Part shown: piece after piece, positions 1 to 6,144 of the stretch
How positions within the stretch are numbered: position 1 is the first letter of the stretch
Layout: each line of letters opens with the position of its first letter
Assembly (NCBI GenBank): GCA_022759285.1
Contig: JAEMPM010000115.1
Coordinates: forward strand, 6,737-14,778
Length of the DNA stretch: 8,042 nt
Reading direction: 5' to 3'
From: Thermocrinis sp.
GTDB taxonomy: Bacteria > Aquificota > Aquificia > Aquificales > Aquificaceae
The notes under the pieces: generated by a model
What the model was told of the DNA's origin: nothing
Databases searched by the model: none
What the model saw: the letters and a program-made list of their open reading frames with translations, nothing else
Translations under genes and position numbers: made by a program

Positions 1-1236
1 CATATAGATGGAGATGCCTTCTTTGGAGATGCAGAATTTGACCCTTCCAAAACCCTGGGAGAGGTAATAAGGGACGAAATAATAAAGAGGTATCCCATTC
101 CGCATACTGTTTCCATAATAGTGGGAGAGGTATCTAAAGATGGACTGTATCCGGATAAGTCAGAGAGGTTAATAAATATAGCAAAAAGCATATTTTCACT
201 CGAGTGGGTTGAACCCGCAAGCCACAGTTTTTCCCATCCTTTTGACTGGCAACCCAAATACAGGAAAATGGAGCTCCCTTACGGCCACAACCTCCCAATA
301 AAAGGCTATAACCTCAACTGGGACAGTGAAATAAGAGGCTCGGTAGAATGGATAAATAGAGAAGTTTTAAAGGACCTTGGAAAAAAAGTTAGAGTTTTCC
401 TTTGGACGGGCGAATGCAATCCAAACAGAGAACAGCTAAGACAAACCTACCAGCTTGGCATTTTCAACGTTAATGGAGGTCTGACCATCATAACCCAGCA
501 GGAGCCCTTTCTGAAGAACATAGGCCCCTCCGGTGTCAATTACGGACCCTACTTTCAGGTATATGCTCCTGTGGAGAACGAAAACATATACACAAACCTT
601 TGGACAAGCCCAATCTGGGGCTATTTAAATGTTATACAGACCTTTGAGCTCACAGAAAACCCAAGGAGGCTAAAGCCCATCTCTATTTATTACCACTTTT
701 ATTCAGGACAAAAGCTGGCTTCTTTGAACGCTTTGAAGAGGGTTTTCGAATGGACTCTATCGAAGGAAGTAAATCCCATGTTTTTGTCTGAGTATAGCAG
801 GTGGGTTTTGGACTTCAGACAGACTGCTGTGATGAGATGGGAAGAAGGTTTTAGGGTAAAAAACGCAGGTGGATTGAGGACCTTGAGGTATCCAAAGGAA
901 TGGGGTTATCCGGACGTAGAGAAGAGCAAGGGAGTGGTAGGCTACAGGGAAGGAAAGGATGGCTATAACTATCTCTTTCTGGATGGTTCAGGAGACTACT
1001 ATCTGATTTTCTCCTCCCAAAAGCCAAAGTTTGCACTTTTATACTCAAACGGCTATGTGGAAAGCTTTGAAAGGAGAGGAAAAGAGTATAAGCTGAGGCT
1101 AAGCTCTTACTTGCCTTTAACGATTAGTTTGGAAACCTCTTGCAAGGTGTTCATAAACGGAAAAGCCTACGATCCTGGGGTGGTTGAGTTCAAAGGAGGA
1201 AAACATGCAGACATCAAAGCGGTATGCACTGATTAA
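1..1236 (+). CDS. pelA: PelA-like polysaccharide deacetylase, C-terminal part (5' end outside window)
   Basis: 411 residues are visible and the frame is open at the left edge, so the start is missing. The fragment begins inside a carbohydrate-esterase (NodB-type) domain. HIDGDAF (residues 1-7) fits the metal/base aspartate motif with Asp3 and Asp5, and SHSFSHPF (74-81) supplies metal ligands His75 and His79. WTGECNP and the following NVNGG, then YYHFYSG, match the conserved blocks I recall from PelA deacetylase domains. The last ~120 residues look beta-rich, like the PelA C-terminal jelly roll. In the Pel system PelA is a periplasmic enzyme with an N-terminal hydrolase-like domain and this deacetylase, which partly deacetylates the N-acetylhexosamine polymer before export. 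Family assignment is strong. The Pel pathway assignment is inference, because the N-terminal half and pelC-G are not visible. An internal GTG at 121 is not the start, since conserved residues precede it. The 3' end overlaps the next gene by 32 nt. Confidence 0.82.
   Translation, partial: HIDGDAFFGDAEFDPSKTLGEVIRDEIIKRYPIPHTVSIIVGEVSKDGLYPDKSERLINIAKSIFSLEWVEPASHSFSHPFDWQPKYRKMELPYGHNLPIKGYNLNWDSEIRGSVEWINREVLKDLGKKVRVFLWTGECNPNREQLRQTYQLGIFNVNGGLTIITQQEPFLKNIGPSGVNYGPYFQVYAPVENENIYTNLWTSPIWGYLNVIQTFELTENPRRLKPISIYYHFYSGQKLASLNALKRVFEWTLSKEVNPMFLSEYSRWVLDFRQTAVMRWEEGFRVKNAGGLRTLRYPKEWGYPDVEKSKGVVGYREGKDGYNYLFLDGSGDYYLIFSSQKPKFALLYSNGYVESFERRGKEYKLRLSSYLPLTISLETSCKVFINGKAYDPGVVEFKGGKHADIKAVCTD
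1194..1199 (+). promoter_or_regulatory. Ribosome binding site that fixes the start of the TPR gene
   Basis: AGGAGG sits inside the end of the deacetylase gene, 5 nt before the ATG at 1205. It favours that ATG over the in-frame TTG at 1184, which has no comparable site upstream. Confidence 0.75.
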
Positions 1237-2242
1237 AGCCTTTTCAATAAGGGATTATGTGGAAATAATTTTGACCGCACTGCTGGTGGCGATCCTGCTT
1301 TTTCCAAAAGGCAAGTTAGAAAGATATCTTCCTGAGTCTGTTGAGATAAACACAGACTTAGCTCTTGCTTACTACAGAGCCCTTTTAAAGACGAACCCTT
1401 CGGTGGATATATACGACGCCCTAGTTAAGTCCTATATTAGGGTAGGTAGGATTAGGGACGCTATAGAAGTAGTTTCAGAAATTGAGAGAAAATCTCCCAA
1501 TGACCCGGAAATCCTCTTTTTAAAATACCAACTGCTTAAGGCAGAGTATTTCTCTGCCAAAGACGAAGAACAAAAGAAGAGGATAAAAAACGAAATGGAA
1601 AAGCTTTTGAGTCTTTACATAAAACTAAAAATGGACACAGACTCTTTGGAGAAGGTTTTCAAGGAAGCGGAGAGTATACATATTCCCGAGATTGCATACA
1701 GAACTTCCACTGTATTGGCGGAAAGAACTGGAAACCTTTTTTGGGTTGAAAAGGCCTTCTATTACTCAATAGCCTTCAAAAACTATGCCATGGCTTCAAG
1801 GTTTGCGGATGTGTTGGTAGAAAAGAAAGGTAAAGCTTTCGTAAAGGACGCTATTAACCTTGCACTGCTTTCGGGGAATCTACAAAAGGCTTTTAACTAT
1901 GCAAAAATCTACTACCAGGAACTTCCACCAGCGGAAAGGCACAGTCTGATAAAAAGGCTCATAGAAGTAGGGCTTACTACAGAAAACTACCTTTCCTTCA
2001 GGGAATATATGAAGGAGAGTTTTTCTTTGACACCCGAGGAAAGGATATACTTGGAGAAGGAGGTTATGAAGCGCGCCCTTTGGGTAAAGGATTATGAAAC
2101 TTTGAAAAAGCTGATCCTTGAAAACCTATACTTGAGCCAAAGCCTTGAATACAAGACCTTCCTTTTGGAACTTGCTTTGGAAACGGGAGATCCTTACTTT
2201 GCCCGAGATGTAGCCAAAAGGCTTCATTTTGGTAATAGTTAA
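1205..2242 (+). CDS. Membrane-anchored TPR protein, PelB/PelE-like
   Basis: 345 residues. A short basic N-terminus leads into one hydrophobic segment (about residues 19-34, with IILTALLVAILLF), followed by a long, charged, all-helical region. Residues ~50-100 read as TPR-like helix pairs (DLALAYYRALLKTNP, then SYIRVGRIRDAIEVV and SPNDPEI). Later pairs are more degenerate, for example around ALLSGNLQKAFNYAKIYY. The likely topology is a single inner-membrane anchor with the TPR superhelix in the periplasm. The 32-nt overlap with the pelA-like gene points to a partner in Pel polymer processing or export. In Pseudomonas, PelB has an N-terminal membrane segment, a TPR scaffold that binds PelA and an outer-membrane barrel; PelE is a smaller membrane-TPR protein. 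This protein resembles the anchor-plus-TPR part only and has no barrel. The frame ends cleanly with no sign of a break. Which Pel protein it corresponds to is uncertain, and TPR similarity alone is weak evidence. Confidence 0.6.
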   Translation: MQTSKRYALIKAFSIRDYVEIILTALLVAILLFPKGKLERYLPESVEINTDLALAYYRALLKTNPSVDIYDALVKSYIRVGRIRDAIEVVSEIERKSPNDPEILFLKYQLLKAEYFSAKDEEQKKRIKNEMEKLLSLYIKLKMDTDSLEKVFKEAESIHIPEIAYRTSTVLAERTGNLFWVEKAFYYSIAFKNYAMASRFADVLVEKKGKAFVKDAINLALLSGNLQKAFNYAKIYYQELPPAERHSLIKRLIEVGLTTENYLSFREYMKESFSLTPEERIYLEKEVMKRALWVKDYETLKKLILENLYLSQSLEYKTFLLELALETGDPYFARDVAKRLHFGNS

Positions 2243-2257
2243 GCCAATCCGCTATTT

Positions 2258-2263
2258 TATAAT
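2258..2263 (+). promoter_or_regulatory. Candidate -10 box for leuS alpha
   Basis: A perfect TATAAT lies in the 29-nt gap before leuS, only 8 nt upstream of its ATG. No good -35 is seen at the normal distance; the best is TAGTTA at 2236-2241, spacing 16. A start site 6-8 nt past this box would fall at or next to the ATG, implying a leaderless or nearly leaderless transcript. Confidence 0.5.
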
Positions 2264-2271
2264 TTTAGCCT

Positions 2272-4080
2272 ATGGAGAAAAGCTACAATCCAAGGGATAT
2301 AGAACAAAAGTGGCAAAGGCACTGGGAGAAGCTTAGAGTTTTTAAGGTGGAGGAAGGAGAGAATAAGGTCTATGTGCTTGAGATGTTTCCATATCCGTCG
2401 GGGCGCATTCATATGGGTCATGTTAGAAACTACACCATTGGGGATGCTCTGGCGCGCTTTTTGAGGATGAAGGGAAAAAATGTTTTGCATCCCATGGGAT
2501 GGGACGCCTTTGGTCTACCTGCGGAAAACGCAGCGCTAAAACACGGAGTGCATCCTGCCCAATGGACCAAGGAAAACATAAATTACATGAGAGAGCAGCT
2601 CAAGAGTCTGGGCTTCTCCTATGATTGGGACAGAGAGATTGCTACCTGCGAGCCAGAGTATTACAAGTGGAACCAGTGGATCTTTTTAAAGCTTTACGAA
2701 AGAGGCTTGGTTTATAGAAAGGATGCGGAGGTTAATTGGTGTCCTAACGATGAGACTGTCCTTGCGAACGAGCAAGTTATAGAGGGCAAGTGTTGGCGTT
2801 GTGGAACGCCCGTGATAAGGAAAAACGTGCCCTCTTGGTACATAAAGATCACCGATTATGCAGAGAGACTCTTGGAAGACCTAAAGCTCTTAGAAGGAAA
2901 GTGGCCAGAAAGGGTAATCCTCCAGCAAAGAAACTGGATAGGTAGATCTGAAGGTGCGGTAATAAAGTTCTACGTGGACGAACTACCCATAGAGGTTTTT
3001 ACCACAAGACCGGATACAGTTTTTGGTGCTACCTTCTTGGTGCTGGCACCTGAGCATCCACTAACTTTGACCCTTGCCAAGAAGGGAGGTAGGCTGAAAG
3101 AAGTGGAAGAGTTTGTCAACAAAATGAAGCACATGTCCTCAAGGGAGAGAGGGACCCAAGAGGAAAAGGAGGGCGTATTTCTTGGAGTGTATGCGAAAAA
3201 CCCTGCCAACGGTGAGCTGATTCCCGTATGGACCGCTAACTATGTGCTCTATGAGTATGGCACTGGAGCTATCATGTGTGTGCCTGCCCACGACCAAAGG
3301 GACTATGAGTTTGCCCAAAAGTACAACCTTCCCATAAAGGTGGTAGTCAAACCTAAAGACTCAGAATTGCCAGAAGGCAAAGCTTACAAAGATCCTGGCA
3401 TTCTCATAAACTCCGGACCCTTTGACGGAATGGACTCAGAGAGGGCGAAAAGGGAAATAACCCAGTGGCTAAAGGAGAAGGGTTTGGCAGACTTTAAAAT
3501 CACATACAGGCTGAGAGATTGGAACATATCCCGCCAAAGATACTGGGGCACACCAATTCCCATAATTTACTGTCCAAACTGTGGTACTGTGCCAGTGCCG
3601 GAGGATCAACTCCCTGTTTTACTGCCAGAAAAGGTGGAGATCACAGGACATGGAAATCCTTTAGAGAAGGTGGAGGATTGGGTAAATACCACCTGTCCCA
3701 AGTGTGGAGCTCCCGCCAGAAGGGAAACGGATACCATGGACACCTTCTTTGATTCTTCCTGGTATTTCCTCCGTTACTGCGACCCAAAGAACGATAAACT
3801 GCCCTTTGACCCCAAGAAGGTGGAAAGCTGGATGCCAGTGGATTACTACATAGGTGGTATAGAGCATGCGGTCTTGCACCTTCTGTATGCCCGGTTCTTC
3901 CAGAAGTTTCTCTTTGACCTAGGGCTTGTGAAGGATCCAGAGCCCTTTGAAAGGCTCATCACCCAAGGTATGGTGCTAAAAAGATGGGTAAGCATTGAAA
4001 AGTTTTTGGAGTATTTAGGATTAAGTTTGGAGGATTCAGTGGAACTTTTGAAGGCTAAGATTTCTGAGCTTACTCCTTGA
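2272..4080 (+). CDS. leuS: Leucyl-tRNA synthetase, alpha subunit of a split enzyme
   Basis: 602 residues, against roughly 860 for a one-piece bacterial LeuRS. This half carries most of the class I catalytic fold plus the editing domain and charges tRNA-Leu in the cytoplasm. PYPSGRIHMGH (40-50) contains the HIGH-type motif. Cys157 with Cys174/Cys177, and CPNC (434-437) with CPKC (475-478), look like zinc-binding knuckles. The CP1 editing domain shows FTTRPDTVFG (243-252) and GTGAIMCVPAHDQRDYEF, including the Asp that reads the amino group of leucine (Asp341). The protein follows the family to LITQGMVLK (562-570), then ends in a ~30-residue helical tail instead of continuing to KMSKS and the anticodon-binding and C-terminal domains. 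This matches the alpha/beta LeuRS of Aquifex aeolicus; the beta gene is not in this window. In-frame tandem stops (TGA TAA) make a simple frameshift unlikely. The start matches the family N-terminus (YNPRDIEQKWQ), but no Shine-Dalgarno precedes it. Confidence 0.95.
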   Translation: MEKSYNPRDIEQKWQRHWEKLRVFKVEEGENKVYVLEMFPYPSGRIHMGHVRNYTIGDALARFLRMKGKNVLHPMGWDAFGLPAENAALKHGVHPAQWTKENINYMREQLKSLGFSYDWDREIATCEPEYYKWNQWIFLKLYERGLVYRKDAEVNWCPNDETVLANEQVIEGKCWRCGTPVIRKNVPSWYIKITDYAERLLEDLKLLEGKWPERVILQQRNWIGRSEGAVIKFYVDELPIEVFTTRPDTVFGATFLVLAPEHPLTLTLAKKGGRLKEVEEFVNKMKHMSSRERGTQEEKEGVFLGVYAKNPANGELIPVWTANYVLYEYGTGAIMCVPAHDQRDYEFAQKYNLPIKVVVKPKDSELPEGKAYKDPGILINSGPFDGMDSERAKREITQWLKEKGLADFKITYRLRDWNISRQRYWGTPIPIIYCPNCGTVPVPEDQLPVLLPEKVEITGHGNPLEKVEDWVNTTCPKCGAPARRETDTMDTFFDSSWYFLRYCDPKNDKLPFDPKKVESWMPVDYYIGGIEHAVLHLLYARFFQKFLFDLGLVKDPEPFERLITQGMVLKRWVSIEKFLEYLGLSLEDSVELLKAKISELTP

Positions 4081-4089
4081 TAATTATCA
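4078..4089 (+). promoter_or_regulatory. Perfect 12-bp palindrome, possible operator upstream of iscU
   Basis: TGATAATTATCA is its own reverse complement. It begins at the leuS stop codon and ends at the base before the candidate -35 of the iscU promoter. Its GATAAT/ATTATC halves recall Fur-type boxes, but it is shorter than a full one. A palindrome this size occurs by chance about once in 4 kb, so its position is the main argument. Confidence 0.35.
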
Positions 4090-4117
4090 TTGCTACCTTC
4101 TGCTTTTTCCCTAAAAT
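4090..4117 (+). promoter_or_regulatory. Candidate sigma70-type promoter of the iscU operon
   Basis: TTGCTA (4090-4095) and TAAAAT (4112-4117) are separated by 16 nt, which would place transcription start near 4124. It is the only intergenic promoter candidate ahead of the six-gene run. No GC-rich hairpin followed by a T-run is seen in this gap, so readthrough from leuS is also possible. Confidence 0.5.
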
Positions 4118-4131
4118 AAAATCCATCAAAG

Positions 4132-4141
4132 TAAGGAGGTG
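4132..4141 (+). promoter_or_regulatory. Very strong Shine-Dalgarno of iscU
   Basis: TAAGGAGGTG is complementary over ten bases to the usual 3' end of bacterial 16S rRNA. The GGAGG core ends 8 nt before the ATG. It is the best ribosome binding site in the window and suggests high expression of the scaffold protein. Confidence 0.85.
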
Positions 4142-4147
4142 TAAGCT

Positions 4148-4609
4148 ATGTTCGAATACAGCGAAAAAGTATTAGATCACTTTCTGAATCCAAGGAATGT
4201 GGGTGTTTTGGAGGACGCCAACGGCATTGGACAATGTGGAAACCCTGCCTGCGGAGACGCCATGCTATTTACCATAAAGGTAAATCCTGAGACAGACGTT
4301 ATAGAGGATGTGAGGTTTAAAACCTTCGGCTGTGGCTCTGCCATAGCGGTTTCTTCTCAGCTCACAGAAATGGTCAAAGGTAAGACTATAGACTATGCCC
4401 TCAACCTAACTTACAAGGACATCTTTGAAGAATTGGGTGGACTCCCACCTCAAAAGATCCACTGCACCAACTTGGGATTGGAAACCCTTCACGTAGCAAT
4501 CAAGGACTACCTTATAAAGCAGGGTAGGCTTGAAGAGGCAGAAAAGATTCCTGACTGCTATGAAGAGCAAGAAGAAGAAAAGACCGAGTTTGAGTTCCTA
4601 TCCCTATGA
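4148..4609 (+). CDS. iscU: IscU/NifU-type Fe-S cluster assembly scaffold
   Basis: 153 residues, a single-domain scaffold on which [2Fe-2S] clusters are built from cysteine-desulfurase sulfur and then passed to apo-proteins in the cytoplasm. The three ligand cysteines are clear: Cys35 in ACGDAM with Asp37, Cys62 in FGCGSAIA, and Cys106 in KIHCTN, preceded by His105. LPPQK (99-103) stands where IscU carries the LPPVK loop recognised by the HscA chaperone. Extra cysteines are Cys30 (QCGNP) and Cys137. The C-terminus is a strongly acidic tail of Glu residues. The sequence is very close to my recollection of Aquifex aeolicus IscU, whose structure is trimeric with a bound [2Fe-2S] cluster. It is the first gene of the run and its stop overlaps the next start as ATGA. 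No iscS, hscA, hscB or fdx lies in the window, so the desulfurase must be encoded elsewhere. Confidence 0.95.
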   Translation: MFEYSEKVLDHFLNPRNVGVLEDANGIGQCGNPACGDAMLFTIKVNPETDVIEDVRFKTFGCGSAIAVSSQLTEMVKGKTIDYALNLTYKDIFEELGGLPPQKIHCTNLGLETLHVAIKDYLIKQGRLEEAEKIPDCYEEQEEEKTEFEFLSL

Positions 4610-5652
4610 GCCAGATAAAAGCTTTAGCACTGCTTTCGGGTGGATTAGATAGCACACTGGCAATAAAGTTAGTGCAGGAGCAGGGTGTTTTTGTCCATGC
4701 CCTGCACTTTTATACAGGCTTTTGTATAACTGAGCAAAAGAGAAGGCTGGGAATAAAAAAAGAGGATGGTTCCCAGTATATGAACCCAGCCCTAAAGGCC
4801 GCGGCGCAGTTGGGTGTGCCCGTAGAGATTGTAGATATATCCGAAGAATACTTTAATGTACTGCTGAATCCAAAGTACGGCTACGGTAAAAACGTAAATC
4901 CGTGCATAGACTGTCGGATAATGATGCTGAGAAAGGCAAAGGAGATAATGGATAGGGAAGGCTATCACTTTGTGATCACTGGGGAGGTGGTAGGTCAAAG
5001 ACCCATGAGCCAGAGGCTCCCTATACTAAAGCTTATAGAAAAAGAGGCGGGACTGGAAGGCTATGTCCTCAGACCTTTATCCGCTAAGCTACTTCCACCA
5101 ACGGTACCGGAAAAGATGGGCTGGGTAGACCGGGAGAAGCTACTGGGCATAAAGGGAAGAGGCAGGAAGGTGCAAATAAGTCTTGCAGAAAAGTATGGCT
5201 TGGACTACGAACAGCCCGCTGGAGGGTGTTGCTACCTGACGGATCCTAACTATGCTTTAAAGTTTAAAGAGACCTTGGAGAGGGAAGGCTTCATAACAAG
5301 GGAAGACCTTGTCCTTTTATCCGTAGGAAGGCATCTAAGACTTCCCTCTGGCGTCAAGCTTGTGGTAGCAAGGAACGAGGGAGAGGTTAATTTTCTGAGT
5401 GGTTTTAAAAACCGTTATGGCTATGCCCAAAGAAAGGACAAACAGGGCACCCTTGTTATAATTAAAGGAGTGCCAAAAGAAGAAGAATATCCTCTAATAG
5501 CAGGCGTGGTCTGTAGGTACTCAAAGAAGGAACCTGCGGAGGTGATAATAAAGGTAAAAGACGAGGAAAGGGTGATGTTAGGAGAGCCTTTGGGGGATGA
5601 GATCTTAGAAAACTTTAAAATACTTAAAGGAGCGTCCCATGGAATTGGATAA
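4606..5652 (+). CDS. ThiI/MnmA-like PP-loop ATPase, probable tRNA thiolation enzyme
   Basis: 348 residues. The N-terminus has the PP-loop ATP-pyrophosphatase signature SGGLDSTLA (11-19), so the protein should activate a substrate by adenylation. NPCIDCR (98-104) gives a Cys100-x2-Cys103 pair in the place seen in tRNA thiolases. TGEVVGQRPMSQ (125-136) is a conserved family block. AGGCCYLTDP (205-214) adds adjacent Cys208/Cys209, and Cys40 and Cys303 are further candidates. There is no THUMP domain as in classical ThiI. The C-terminal ~130 residues, from SVGRHLRLPSG onward, look like the NFACT-R-type RNA-binding module I recall on some ThiI-like proteins; that name is from memory. RNA, most likely tRNA, is therefore the probable substrate, with TusA from the next gene as a plausible sulfur donor. 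The exact nucleoside is unknown. The start overlaps iscU by 4 nt with no clear ribosome binding site, so translation is probably coupled. Confidence 0.75.
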   Translation: MSQIKALALLSGGLDSTLAIKLVQEQGVFVHALHFYTGFCITEQKRRLGIKKEDGSQYMNPALKAAAQLGVPVEIVDISEEYFNVLLNPKYGYGKNVNPCIDCRIMMLRKAKEIMDREGYHFVITGEVVGQRPMSQRLPILKLIEKEAGLEGYVLRPLSAKLLPPTVPEKMGWVDREKLLGIKGRGRKVQISLAEKYGLDYEQPAGGCCYLTDPNYALKFKETLEREGFITREDLVLLSVGRHLRLPSGVKLVVARNEGEVNFLSGFKNRYGYAQRKDKQGTLVIIKGVPKEEEYPLIAGVVCRYSKKEPAEVIIKVKDEERVMLGEPLGDEILENFKILKGASHGIG

Positions 5653-5890
5653 AATAAAGCCCGATGTAGTCCATGATGTGGTGGGAACCTTTTGCCCTGT
5701 GCCCATAGCGGAAACCTCTAAAATGATCAAACAGATGCAGATAGGGCAGATTTTAGAGTTGATAGCGGATGACCCAGGGGTGGTGGAAGATATTCCCGCC
5801 TGGTGCAAAGCTACGGGACAAGAGTTCTTGGGCATGTACGAAGAAGACGGTGAGTTTCATCTCTTTGTCAGAAAAGTAAAGGAGCTATGA
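5639..5890 (+). CDS. TusA/SirA-family sulfur carrier protein
   Basis: 83 residues, the normal size for the family. The CPxP motif is present as FCPVPIAET, with active-site Cys19, the residue that holds a persulfide during transfer. The rest fits the small alpha/beta TusA fold: a helix (SKMIKQMQIGQ), the DDPGVVEDIPAWC stretch usual in TusA/YedF proteins, and a C-terminal strand ending FVRKV. The start at 5639 has AGGAG (5628-5632) 6 nt upstream and overlaps the PP-loop gene by 14 nt. That overlap supports a role as sulfur donor to the thiolase, by analogy with the TusA-to-MnmA relay in E. coli. No TusBCDE partners are visible. Redox regulation or delivery to other sulfur acceptors would be alternatives. 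Confidence 0.88.
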   Translation: MELDKIKPDVVHDVVGTFCPVPIAETSKMIKQMQIGQILELIADDPGVVEDIPAWCKATGQEFLGMYEEDGEFHLFVRKVKEL

Positions 5891-6144
5891 GGGAGAGAAT
5901 TACCTTAGACATAAACCTCAAGGAACTTCTGGAGAAATACCCGGAGACTAAGGAAATACTGTGGGATTATGGACTCAGCAAGTTGGTAGAAGAGGACCTT
6001 CTTGATATAGTGGCAGACAAGCTAACCTTAAAGGGCTTTTTTAGGTTGATGGAGTTGGATGAGGAAGATCAGGGAAAACTCTGGATGAAAATCCAAAATT
6101 TAATTAGAGAGTTGGAGGATCCATCATGGAAAGAGAAAAACTAA
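5887..6144 (+). CDS. Small DUF1858-like protein without cysteines
   Basis: 85 residues, predicted mostly helical. The N-terminal half (LDINLKELLEKYPETKEILWDYG) follows the DUF1858 pattern: a short strand, then a helix ending at a tyrosine-proline and a second helix ending in glycine. DUF1858 proteins often have a cysteine pair just after this point and occur near Fe-S repair and redox proteins. Here that place reads LSKLVEEDLL, and the whole protein has no cysteine, so it cannot itself carry a persulfide or bind a cluster through Cys. The C-terminal half is acidic and helical. ATGA overlap with tusA and a 19-nt overlap with nfu place it firmly in the operon. GGAG ends only 2 nt before the ATG, which is close. 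An adaptor or partner-binding role is inference; no biochemical function can be assigned. Confidence 0.65.
   Translation: MRERITLDINLKELLEKYPETKEILWDYGLSKLVEEDLLDIVADKLTLKGFFRLMELDEEDQGKLWMKIQNLIRELEDPSWKEKN

Noticed and set aside
121..123. GTG as the start of the deacetylase gene
   Set aside because: The 40 codons before it are in frame and contain the catalytic motif HIDGDAF, so the gene begins outside the window.
1184..1186. TTG as the start of the TPR gene
   Set aside because: AGGAGG at 1194-1199 is correctly placed for the ATG at 1205, and starting at 1184 would bury that site in the coding region.
2257..3879. Minus-strand open frames (2257-2490, 2970-3209, 3661-3879) and a plus-strand one (3519-3752) within leuS
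   Set aside because: All lie inside the conserved LeuRS reading frame, are short and have no family resemblance or start signals.
4040..4147. Frameshift or truncation of a one-piece leuS
   Set aside because: The end matches the known Aquifex alpha-subunit tail as I recall it, two in-frame stops follow, and no frame downstream carries the missing LeuRS domains before iscU begins.
4081..4147. Intrinsic terminator after leuS
   Set aside because: The only T-run (4104-4108) has no GC-rich stem before it, and the palindrome at 4078-4089 is AT-rich, has no loop and is not followed by a U tract.
4792..5835. Minus-strand open frames (4792-4998 and 5605-5835) within the PP-loop and tusA genes
   Set aside because: They are complementary to motif-bearing coding sequence and show no independent support.
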